64,000 nt of DNA, from positions 25,458,189 to 25,522,188 of the forward strand of contig NC_087064.1 of assembly GCF_963678635.1 (NCBI RefSeq), in the 5' to 3' direction. Both the position numbers and the translations under genes were made by a program. The notes under the pieces are model-generated. The model was given only the letters and a program-made list of their open reading frames with translations. It did no database searches and had not been told where the DNA came from. How positions within the stretch are numbered: the first letter of the stretch is position 1; the number at the start of each line of letters is the position of its first letter. The stretch is from Symsagittifera roscoffensis. Its lineage: Eukaryota; Xenacoelomorpha; Acoela; Convolutidae. Of the stretch, positions 55,625-64,000 are shown in pieces.

Positions 55625-56310
55625 TTAAAACTCTTTTTTGAGCTGAAAAAAATTTTCTTTTGTGTAGGGGATTTCTTTTTGCGTTTCTTCTATTTTTTTT
55701 GATATTTTACTACGAGTTTCTTCCAAATGCCATGAAGCTCTCCTCTTAATATTTTTTACCAAACGTTCGTTCAAAAAGTGGATGAAATCTTTTGGACAAT
55801 TGAGAATGAATTGTTTAAGACCTCTTAGGGATGATTTTTGAAATTTTAGGAGAATAGAGACTTTTTGTGTAATCATCGTCTAAGAACGTTGTCTCTGATT
55901 CTGGTTTAAAAAATGTTAGAGCTTGTTAGAGCTGAATCACTGTTTGAGCAATATCTAAGTGAATCAACTGTTTTTAGGGTTAAACCAATAATTAAATGGC
56001 CATAAGGAACTGATGTTGCATCTTGGTACCACTCTTTCGTTTGAGTTCTTAGACATAGTTGTTGACTGAAGGTTTTAATTAGTAAAACACCTCTCTGTGA
56101 GTTGAACAAGACTATGCATGTATTTTATAACTCTACATCTCTTCCCAATTTTGTTCGATGCAATTTGGTGTGTTTGAGGTGTTTTGTGTTTAGACTTCTG
56201 TGTCTTCCAGCAGTGGCCATTTTAACGAACTGCATCTGAGTTTGAATTTTTTTCACAAGAATCATCAAACATAAGCATTTCCTTAATTCCTTCCCTAAAA
56301 CGATTTTCAA
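55625..56310 (-). pseudogene. Unidentified minus frames (P)
   Basis: Frames 56310-56125 ('G-R-H-R-S-L-N-T-K-H-L', a possible zinc-knuckle end), 56109-55906 ('T-K-E-W-Y-Q-D-A-T-S-V-P-Y-G-H-L', a motif I have seen in invertebrate repeat proteins but cannot name) and 55876-55625 (Lys/Glu-rich, 'L-N-E-R-L-V-K-N-I-K-R-R'). 55823-56706 is deleted in Q. Confidence 0.35.
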
Positions 56311-56859
56311 TCCAGTCGAAGTCTACTCCTTGGACAATTTTAAATATTTTTTCTGTGCATTTGTCTATAAAGCTGTTGATAATAATGGTGAAGTAAAACA
56401 ATTTGTAAAATACTGGTTGAAATGCACCCTTTTTTATTCAATTGAAATTATGGTGAGTTTTTCCAGATCCTCTTGGACCAAATAGGTAAAGAAAACTCGT
56501 TCTTATTTAAATTTTTATTTGTTCATAGCGTTGGAGAAGGTAAAATACAAGCTGACTTTTCTTCACTTCTTGTGGATAACATTACTCGAAAATTTTTACT
56601 TGCTTACATCAAAATCATAGCAAAAAACGGCACCGAAAAACTGAAAGAGCTTTTTTACATCTACTCTTGAAGTGTACCCTTTTTTACATGTACGCTTTTT
56701 TACAAGACCTCTTGTAAATTGTACAATTTCCTAGATTTTTGTCAAAACCATTTCCTTTTTTTTCATCAAATTGCAAAAAAAATTGTTTCAATTTTTTCGT
56801 TAAGATGTAAAAACTTTTTCAATTTTAGCGACTGATGTCTCCGTTTTTTTCAAACTATT
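56311..56859. other. AT-rich stretch (P)
   Basis: No gene seen. It contains the second 'aagacctctt' (about 56703), one of the 10-bp direct repeats used in the Q deletion. Confidence 0.5.
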
Positions 56860-57030
56860 TTAAGAATTTGGTTTTGTTTCATGCAAAGTTTTGTAGCGAC
56901 GTTTTTTTAGCTGTGCCGTACACTATAACCCCATATTGCAGGTTTGGCTGAACATGACTGAAAAAAGCTTTAGTTAGTTGTGTTGTCGTTCGTACGTCAC
57001 GTAATGGGTAGATCAATCCACAGAATTTAA
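56860..57030 (-). pseudogene. LINE-type RT fragment (P)
   Basis: The minus reading has 'I-Y-P-L-R-D-V', 'K-A-F-F-S-H-V-Q-P-N-L-Q-Y-G-V' and 'V-Y-G-T-A'. This resembles the region after the catalytic palm of non-LTR RTs ('Y-x-S-x-x-x-x-x-L-x-Y-G-x-x-x-W/Y-G'). Only this piece is kept, with no catalytic motif. Confidence 0.55.
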
Positions 57031-57379
57031 TTTTGCAGAAAACGATCAATTATTTGTATTTGTGTGCCAATTGTGGTGTTTTTCAAACATTTGCAAAAAA
57101 ACATAGAGTTCATTAATATGTGTGCAAGTATGTATCGATAACTTAACTTGTGTTCTAATTGTTTTCTTAGTCAATTTGTATTTTATCTAATAGACTTTTC
57201 AGCTTTTGTTATTTTGAAATTAAAAATTGAAAATTTTATTTAATTACGAAGAACGAAATAAAAATGAAAAAATATTTACTCAGACAAAAAATTCAACCAA
57301 AGAGCTGTCGAACAGCGCGAGGGAGGGTTCTGAAGGGTCTATTTAGAACGCATAGCTGGACGCGGCTGGTTTGGTTGTT

Positions 57380-57556
57380 ATGGCGGGGTGTTTCGAGGTT
57401 TAATTTCAGAGAACCTCTCGCCTTCGTCTACTGCGATGCGTTTTCCGGCTGCTCCCATCTCCTCCTCCCAAGAAGGGATGAAATCTTTGACTTGTCGAGC
57501 CATATCTCTAGTGTCAAAAATCTCGGGGTAGTTCATTTCCGCATGCTCAGATAATT
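57380..57556 (-). pseudogene. Unidentified minus frame with D-M-A-R motif (P)
   Basis: The minus reading 'E-M-N-Y-P-E-I-F-D-T-R-D-M-A-R' then 'S-W-E-E-E-M-G' and 'N-T-P-P' is conserved in the Q counterpart 63685-63473 despite indels. This suggests real former coding sequence. Family unknown. Confidence 0.35.
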
Positions 57557-58456
57557 CCTCATCATTGAAAGTAATCCAAGTTGGTCATCTGTTATGGGTA
57601 ATCGAATCATATGTTGATATTTGAAATCCCTTTGCATCAATTGAAATCCCTAACGCTTCATTTTAGGAACATAGTTGAGTATCCAATAAATGGAAAGTCT
57701 ACTTTATAAGATCATCAATCTTTCAAATGAACAAAAGTTCGCGCAAAAGCCAAACCGAAATTTAAAGACTATAAGTGTTAAATCTAAAAATGAAAAAAAT
57801 TGACGACATCAGTAACAAAAGAAGAAAAAAAATTATTTGATTTTGATCTAAAAACTCAAAGTTTATGAATTATTTAAAACCAACCTCTAAAAGTCTTATT
57901 CCAAACCTGATCCTGCTTTGAACTTTGAAAATCTTAAAAAACGGAACAAGCAAACAGTTTCCACGAATATGAGAATCGGGCAAATGATAAAAAGAGTGTT
58001 TGATAATTATCAAACGACCTTCTGAATAATTTCGATTTTTTGAGAAAAAAATAAGATTTTGTTCCTTCTCAGGTGTAATTCAGCCGTTTGCTTAAAACGC
58101 TCATACAAAAGTAAGTATATAACTATTGGTTCAAAAGTAAGATTTTGTTTGATTAAGATTTTCTAAGTAGACCTTTACTCAGTCATATAACTCTGTTTTG
58201 TACAATGAAAACGTCCAAAAAAATTTAGAGATTGAATAGTGATTGTCCTTTTTATGATTTAAACAAATCAATTAGATTTTTTCATTACCTTGTGAAGTAA
58301 CTCGAGCGAAACGCAAATGTTTTTTGAAAGTCATTTTTTCGAATATTATAAAGTTTTTTAATAACTAATAAAAAAATCACTATTAGAAAAAAATAAACTC
58401 TGATTGCTTGATCTCGAAAAAAATGTTATTTAAAAAATTCTCGATTCTGATTGGTT

Positions 58457-58545
58457 GATTTTTCTTAATCGACAGACAAAATAATAATTATCTCACTCTG
58501 TCGACTTTTCTCAATCGACAGAAAAATCATAATTATCTCACTCTG
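58457..58545. repeat. ~44-bp tandem near-duplicate
   Basis: 'aatcgacagacaaaataataattatctcactctg' and a variant with 'gaaaaatcataatta' lie side by side, sharing 'ttatctcactctg'. Confidence 0.75.
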
Positions 58546-59062
58546 GTTTCCTTTTACACGGAAAGCGATTGTTCTATAATTTGTCTTACCACTTGATAAT
58601 ATTTTCAATAAATCCGAACATTTCGAAGTAAGTAAAAAAGTTTTATTAAATTTCTTGAGACAATTTTAACCTCCCAATTTCGTAAGTGTCGTATAATTCA
58701 TTTATTTTGGTACATGCTAAGTCTTCCACTTTTTTTGAGATGCCGTCACTCAACAGGAGTGATAAAGTAAATTGACAGGACTTCGACAAAGAGGACAGGA
58801 GAGCTGATGCAGCAAAACTTGCGTGCGAGGAACTATTTCTTGTCCAGAAGCGGTTATTATACTTGCAACAAGCAAGAAAAAAACAATCAAATTATTTACG
58901 TCTTTTTTATCGACAAAATCTTCGATTGCTTCCGATGCCCATTTTGCAATACTCGTTTTAAACAAATTAAAACGTCAACAAGCATCGCCTACGATGCCAA
59001 AATTGAACAAAAAACGTCTAAAACAAAGTGTTTACAATTTACAAAGCTACATGGCTTCAATA

Positions 59063-59111
59063 TTTAGTATACCAGAGAACAAAAGTAAATTTTGTTCTTT
59101 GGTATACTAAA
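59063..59111. repeat. 49-bp palindrome, 22-bp arms
   Basis: Left arm 59063-59084 (TTTAGTATACCAGAGAACAA plus AA) and right arm 59090-59111 pair with one mismatch around a 5-base loop (gtaaa). It ends 23 bases before the left border of block Q. Confidence 0.85.
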
Positions 59112-59134
59112 TTCGATTTTCAGCGTTCTCATTG

Positions 59135-59520
59135 ATCGTCCGTTTCTGACTTAAGTGAATTGATAAGACATGATGCAAAATTTGTTTTCTTCAATCTTCA
59201 AAATTGTGACCTTATGATTCGGACCCTCAAGAATTTCATATTTTTAAAACAATTTCAGTCATTTCATATTTAGTTTTCAGCAGCAATGCGTATCTCAGTT
59301 TCCTCCTCTCTAGATTGTGATTGGTACATAAAGACTATTCAACAAGACACTGAGACAGAGACCACTCTTGGTGATCGAGAATGATCTTCCTAAAATAGCA
59401 GCACTTTGGCTATTCGGATTTGTTACTATACATAAGTGCTTATTATCACTCAGTTCGTTGTAGTTCTTCATTCTCAAACTTACAATTGCAACTTCATTAG
59501 CTTTTAACCTCAGCCTCTTA
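59135..59520 (-). pseudogene. Gypsy protease-region fragment (Q)
   Basis: Matches 52001-52390, the low-coordinate end of the protease region of copy 5 (including the 'A-A-I-L-G-R'-coding part), with about 10% differences and frame breaks. It joins abruptly to AT-rich sequence equal to 53960 onward. Confidence 0.65.
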
Positions 59521-61047
59521 ATCTATTGGGATATTATTCACTGGAAGTCAGCAATTTATATGTTGCAAACTTTTTTTTTAAATTTGAAGGAGAGCTTAAT
59601 TACAAATAGAAAGCTACAATTAAAGGCAATTTAAAAATTAACACATCATTTAAAGTTTTTCTTGTATCAGTTTACAGAACACTGCGTTTTTTTAAAAATT
59701 GTTTGATAAAAATTAAAATCATCATGAATTCTGAATGAATTTCGTAAAAACCACTTACAATTATCATCTTTTTTAAACTTGCTTTAAAGCCACGCGCTGG
59801 TATTTTGTCTTTAAAAAAACGGTTGACACATTTTCTTTCCAAAAATTCAGCACAGTATTGAGTTTTTTCCAATCGAGCAATCATGATCCAGCGTTTTTTC
59901 TATCATTGCTTGGAGCAGAGTTAATTAAAAAAAAGAGTGCTATTTTTAGTTGAAGAACTTTATCAGAGGTGTAAGGTCCCACACATTTGAACATGAGCTT
60001 AGGAACTCTTTCGATAAACTGAAGAAGTACAGAAACTATCCAACATTTTTGGCAATTGCTCCGAAGTTTTCATTTTGAGCATTTGATGATCTTTCTCCCA
60101 ATAATATCACTTCCCTTACTTATTCCAAGTGAAATTGGAAAAGACATTTCTGATCTCCAGCTTTTTTTTCAGGCTTGGCTCAATGCAGCTACTCAACTGC
60201 ATACTATTGTGAATTCAGTCAAAAAGTTCTGATTTGTTGGAAAATCAAAAAAATTTTCATTTCTTGTGTGTAAAAAGAAATACTTTTTTTCCGAAACAGG
60301 GACTATATCAAAATCTACAACAGAAAATTGCCGAAAATCTATACTAAGAATGGCTACTTTGTTGTATATAATAGTTTATTTGTTTTGTCAGAAATAACTT
60401 CGCAAGAGCGACTGTTTTTCGATCTTATTTATTGAGAAATGTTTCTTCTGGTCCTACGCTTAGGATTATTTTACCCTCCTAATTATTTCCTAATTAATTT
60501 CGTTCCAATATCCTTTGCAAACTATTTGGAGTTTTTTTCATCCACACAACTTTTCTAATCTCAGAGTTGCTAATTCAAATAAGTCTCCTCCTATTTGTTT
60601 TTGCAGCTGCGGTTTCAAAGGGGTTAATAAGGGGTTAATATCTTTAAAGGGGTTAATAAGATTAATAAAGGGGATTGCAGTTTTCCCAAGATGTGCAAGA
60701 ACACCAAAACTTCTTCACGTGCTGTTTTGCATGTCCCCAAAAAATAGGAAAAAAAGTTGATCTTGAAGCAACCATTTTGTATGAAGTATACAGCAAAAAT
60801 GATATTCTGAAATCTTGAGGAACATCTTATCTACTTAAACATAAATTCCGTTACCTAGACGTTTCCGATTTTTGTCAGTAATGGCTACAACTATATCAAC
60901 AATACTTGCATTCAATCCAGGTTCATTATGCATCGGTTTAATCTGTCTTTTTTTCTTCGAAACCATCCTACCAATCATGCGAGATTTTAAAATCGTTTTC
61001 TGACAAATCGGATGTTGAGAGACTTCAATTGTAACTCTTTTATTGAG
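59521..61047. other. AT-rich stretch (Q)
   Basis: Counterpart of 53960-55029 with insertions. A 70-codon minus frame (59884-59672) has no recognisable motif. It contains the short tandem at 60617-60675. No gene called. Confidence 0.5.
60617..60675. repeat. 'aaggggttaata' short tandem
   Basis: Four copies of 'ggggttaata' or a close variant, expanded relative to the single 'ttaataaaggggattg' in P (near 54717). Confidence 0.8.
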
Positions 61048-61305
61048 TTAAAAAAATTTTTTTTTCTGTTTTGTGGGAGAGTTTTTCCTCAGGAACGTTT
61101 TAGAACAATGAAGAGTACAATATTTTGAAATGGCAACCTCCCTGTCTTCTTTAAGATGCATTTTTACCGGTAGGAAATTTGTAAAAGAATTCAGACTATT
61201 ATTCCAGTAACATTTGGGAGCAGGTTTAGAAAATAACTTACTTTTAAAAAAGTTCATGAGCACTGATCGAAAGATTTTAAAATTACCCAATGATTTACAT
61301 TTCAT
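61048..61305 (-). pseudogene. Unidentified minus frame (Q)
   Basis: 85 codons, sister of 55314-55030. It keeps 'C-Y-W-N-N-S-L-N-S-F-T-N-F' and 'S-K-T-F-L-R-K-N-S-P-T'. It begins further upstream with 'K-C-K-S-L-G-N-F-K-I'. Confidence 0.35.
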
Positions 61306-61917
61306 ATGAAACTTTCCTCGGCTTTCGTTTACAAAATTGTTCTTTCTGGAGCTCTTTGATGATATATAATGCCGGTTTATTTGTCAATTTTGATGATATT
61401 TCAATTATTTCATAGGCAAGTTGTGACTTTATCTAATTCGAAACCAAACATTTTTTCGAAATTCTTCTTCTTTTACCAGTTTTTAGTTTTGGTTTACTAT
61501 ATTTCATCAATAGTTTGTTATACAAAAATTATTTGAGAAAATAAATAATTGTCAAATTTCAAAAAAAGTGATAGATTTGAATTAAAACTCTTTTTTGAGC
61601 TTAAAAAATTTTTCTTTTGTGTTGAGGACTTCTTTTTGCGTTATTTCTATTTTTTTTTCGATATTTTACTACGTCTTTCTTCTAAAGGCCATGAAGCTCT
61701 CATCTTATTTTTTTTACCAAACATTCGTTCAAAAATTGAATGAAATCTTTTGGACAATTGAGAATGAATTGCTTAAGACCTCTTGTAAATTGTACAATTT
61801 CCTAGATTTTTGTCAAAACAATTTCCTTTTTTTCATTCAATTGCAAAAAAATTGTTTCAATTTTTTCGTTAAGATGCAAAAATTGTTTCAATTTTAGTGA
61901 CTGATGTCTCCCTTTTT
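61306..61917. other. AT-rich stretch with deletion junction (Q)
   Basis: Counterpart of 55320-55822 joined to 56707-56860. The joint is at 'aagacctctt' (about 61777-61786), present once here and twice in P. Confidence 0.7.
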
Positions 61918-62124
61918 TTAAACTATTGTAAGTGTTTGATTTTGTTTCATTGCAAAGTTTTCTAGTGACGTTTTATTAGCTGTGCCGTACACTATAACCC
62001 CATATTGCAGGTTTGGCTGAATATGACTGAAAAAAGCTTTAATTAGTTGTGTTGTCGTTAGTATGTCACGTAATGGGTAGATCAACCCACAGAAAATTTT
62101 TTTTTGACAAAAATTCAATATCAA
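61918..62124 (-). pseudogene. LINE-type RT fragment 1 (Q)
   Basis: 68 codons: 'C-G-L-I-Y-P-L-R-D-I', 'K-A-F-F-S-H-I-Q-P-N-L-Q-Y-G-V-I-V-Y-G-T-A'. The most complete of the four RT scraps in the window. Confidence 0.55.
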
Positions 62125-62514
62125 ATTTAAAACCTATTTTTGCAGAAAACGATCAACTATTTGTATTTTTGTGCCAATTGTGGTGTTTTGCAAACTTTTG
62201 CGTAAAAAAACATAGAGTTCATTAATATATGTGGAAGTTTGTATCGATAAAAAAACTTTTGTTCTAATTGTTTTCTTAGTCAATTTGTTTTTTTTCTAAT
62301 AGACTTTTCAGCTTTTGTTATTTTGAATTGAAACTGAAAGTTTTATTTAATTACACGGAACGAAAAACAAATCAAATGATATTTACTCACACAAACAAAT
62401 CAACCAAACAACTGTCGAACAGCGCGAGAGTTCTGAAGGTTCTATATAGAACGCAGAGCTGGACGCGGTTGGCGTGGTTGTTGTGGTGGGGTGTTTTGAG
62501 GTATAATTTAACCC

Positions 62515-62610
62515 CATATTGCAGGTTTGGCTGAATATGACTGAAAAAAGCTTCACTTAGTTGTGTTGTCGTTAGTACGTCACGTAATGGGTAGATCAAC
62601 CCACAGAAAG
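62515..62610 (-). pseudogene. LINE-type RT fragment 2 (Q)
   Basis: Second tandem copy: 'M-I-Y-P-L-R-D-V' and 'E-A-F-F-S-H-I-Q-P-N-L-Q-Y-G-V'. It then runs over the repeat junction into unrelated frame ('K-L-Y-L-K-T-P'). Confidence 0.5.
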
Positions 62611-63029
62611 TTTTTTTTTGACAAAAAATTCAACATCAAATTTGAAATCTAATTTTGCAGAAAACGATCAACTATTTGTATTTTTGTTCCAATTGTGGTG
62701 TTTTGCAAATTTTTGCGTAAAAGAACATAGAGTTCATTAATATGTGTGGAAGTTTGTATCGATAAATTAACTTTTGTTCTAATTGTTTTCTTAGTCAATT
62801 TGTTTTTTTTTCTAATAGACTTTTCAGCTTTTGTTATTTTGAAATGAAACTGAAAGTTTTTTTTAATTAACGGAACGAAAAACGAATCAAATGATATTTA
62901 CTCACACAAAAAATTCAACCAAAGAGCTGTCGAACAGCGCGAGAGTTCTGAAGGTTCTATATAGAACGCAGAGCTGGACGCGGTTGGTGTGGTTGTTGTG
63001 GTAGGGTGTTTTGAGGTATAATTTGAACC

Positions 63030-63125
63030 CATATTGCAGGTTTGGCCGAATATGACTGAAAAAAGCTTTAATTAGTTGTGTTGTCATTAGTACGTCAAGT
63101 AATGGGTAGATCAACCCACAGAAAA
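63030..63125 (-). pseudogene. LINE-type RT fragment 3 (Q)
   Basis: Third tandem copy, with substitutions 'P-L-L-D-V-L-M' and 'H-I-R-P-N'. Confidence 0.5.
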
Positions 63126-63472
63126 ATTTTTTTTGACAAAAAATTCAATATCAAATTTGAAATCTAATTTTGCAGAAAACGATCAATTATTTGTATTTTT
63201 GTGCCAATTGTGGTGTTTTGCAAACTTTTGCGTAAAAGAACATAGAGTTCATTAATATGTGTGGAAGTTTGTATCGATAAATTAACTTTTGTTCTAATTG
63301 TTTTCTGAGTCAATTTGTTTTTTTTTCTAATAGATTTTTCAGCTTTTGTTATTTTGAATTGAAACTGAAAGTTTTATTTAATTACACGGAACGAAAAACA
63401 AATCAAATGATATTTACTCACACAAAAAATTCAACCAAAGTGCTGTCGAACAGCGCGAGAGTTCTGAAGGTT

Positions 63473-63685
63473 CTATATAGAACGCAGAGCTGGACGCGGT
63501 TGGTGTGGTTGTTGTGGTGGGGTGTTTTGAGGTATAATTTCGGAGAACCCCTCGCCTTCGTCTACTGCAATGGGTTTTTCGGCTGATCCCATCTCCTCCC
63601 AAAAAAGGAGGAAATCTTTGAAATGTCGAGCCATATCTCTGTTGTCAAAATTCTCGGGGTAGTTCATTTCCACATGCTCAGACAC
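63473..63685 (-). pseudogene. Unidentified minus frame with D-M-A-R motif (Q)
   Basis: 70 codons: 'E-M-N-Y-P-E-N-F-D-N-R-D-M-A-R-H-F-K-D-F', then 'F-W-E-E-M-G-S' and a Pro-rich end. It lies upstream of the LINE fragments on the same strand, so it could be the N-terminal part of that element. Confidence 0.35.
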
Positions 63686-63772
63686 TTCCTCATCATTGGC
63701 AATGATCCGAGTTGGTCATCTGTTATGGTTAATCGAATCAATTGTTGATATTTGAAATCCCTTTGCATCAAT

Positions 63773-64000
63773 TTCGTCATGTGCAAAATTTGGATTGAGA
63801 TGTCCATTCGTGCCAAAAACACTCCACATAATGTTTCTGGCAATTAGATTTGTACTATAATAGGCGAAAACTTTACCGAGTACATAAGGTTGCAGTTTTG
63901 CACTGAGAATATGACTTTGAATATGAATTTAGAGTGAATAAAAACAAGAATAATGACTGATTTAGAGCTGAGAGATGAGGTAGTTGACGGCAGATAAGTG
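63773..64000. other. Right flank, nothing recognised
   Basis: Beyond the end of the P/Q similarity ('ctttgcatcaattt'). No gene or repeat seen. Confidence 0.5.

Larger units (their letters stand above)
52000..57640. repeat. Segmental duplicate P
   Basis: Matches 59135-63772 (Q) in order. It begins inside the gypsy pol segment ('atcgtccgtttctgacttaag') and ends near 'ctttgcatcaatt'. P contains two blocks missing from Q: 52395-53960 and 55823-56706. Similarity is about 90% by eye. Confidence 0.85.
57641..59134. other. Unique spacer between P and Q
   Basis: No gene recognised; open frames near 58750-59110 on both strands lack motifs. It contains a ~44-bp near-duplicate at 58457-58545 and a palindrome at 59063-59111. 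Confidence 0.5.
62001..63540. repeat. 514-bp tandem triplication
   Basis: Three direct units at about 62001-62514, 62515-63029 and 63030-63540, each starting 'catattgcagg' and ending 'gaggtataattt'. Spacing is 514 and 515 bp. P has a single ~465-bp equivalent (56942-57406). The second and third units each restart inside the LINE RT fragment. Confidence 0.9.
59135..63772. repeat. Segmental duplicate Q
   Basis: Direct-orientation copy of P with two internal deletions and a 514-bp segment present three times. It starts with 59135-59520, a ~390-bp gypsy pol fragment equal to 52001-52390. Confidence 0.85.

Noticed and set aside
58750-59110. Overlapping 70-95-codon frames on both strands near the palindrome
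   Set aside because: No motif, no second copy to test conservation, and AT-rich composition. Likely chance.

Overview
This is a repeat-dominated stretch of a eukaryotic nuclear genome, most likely an invertebrate animal. It is AT-rich and contains a 200-base run of N at 1783-1982, so it comes from a gapped scaffold. I found no intact host gene, rRNA, tRNA or CRISPR array. Almost everything recognisable is decayed retroelement sequence, multiplied by large tandem duplications. Open frames are fragments: their ends are given, but first methionines are not claimed as real starts.

Layout. (1) 1-3033: AT-rich flank with a degenerate ~115-bp tandem repeat and a few small duplications. (2) 3034-18043: two tandem copies (A 3034-10095, B 10104-18043) of a composite ~7-8 kb unit. 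Each holds a ~335-bp insertion-like element (W), two ~335-bp direct repeats (X), minus-strand fragments of an unidentified protein, and a plus-strand non-LTR-type reverse transcriptase followed by a CCHC knuckle and a restriction-like nuclease domain. The two copies carry different private deletions. (3) 18044-19490: no gene seen. (4) 19523-25718: a long, heavily broken minus-strand coding region ('U') that I do not recognise. One of its domains is related to the minus-strand protein of units A and B. (5) 25419-41273: three tandem 5.3-kb units carrying a minus-strand Ty3/gypsy pol (RT, RNase H, acidic linker, integrase, tail). Their two junctions share the same 31-bp filler. (6) 41274-44145: the continuation of unit 3 into RT fingers, fused to a second copy of the U 5' half, then a gag-like N-terminus. 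(7) 44146-53488: two further gypsy copies (4 and 5). They are tandem over ~2.9 kb, share an integrase-core deletion, and copy 5 continues into RT, protease and a coiled-coil gag-like piece. (8) 52000-63772: segmental duplicates P and Q with LINE-type RT scraps. Q has lost two internal blocks and triplicated a 514-bp segment.

How it fits together. In all four gypsy copies where it can be read, the RT motif is Y/F-V-R-H instead of the usual Y-x-D-D. The one protease motif is D-R-G instead of D-T/S-G, and the integrase core motif has lost an Asp. The tandem copies are still nearly identical, so the array appears to have grown by DNA-level duplication (templated-filler junctions, unequal exchange, gene conversion) after the element was already dead, not by transposition. 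The least explained component is the U / units A-B protein family, which is the best candidate for something undescribed.
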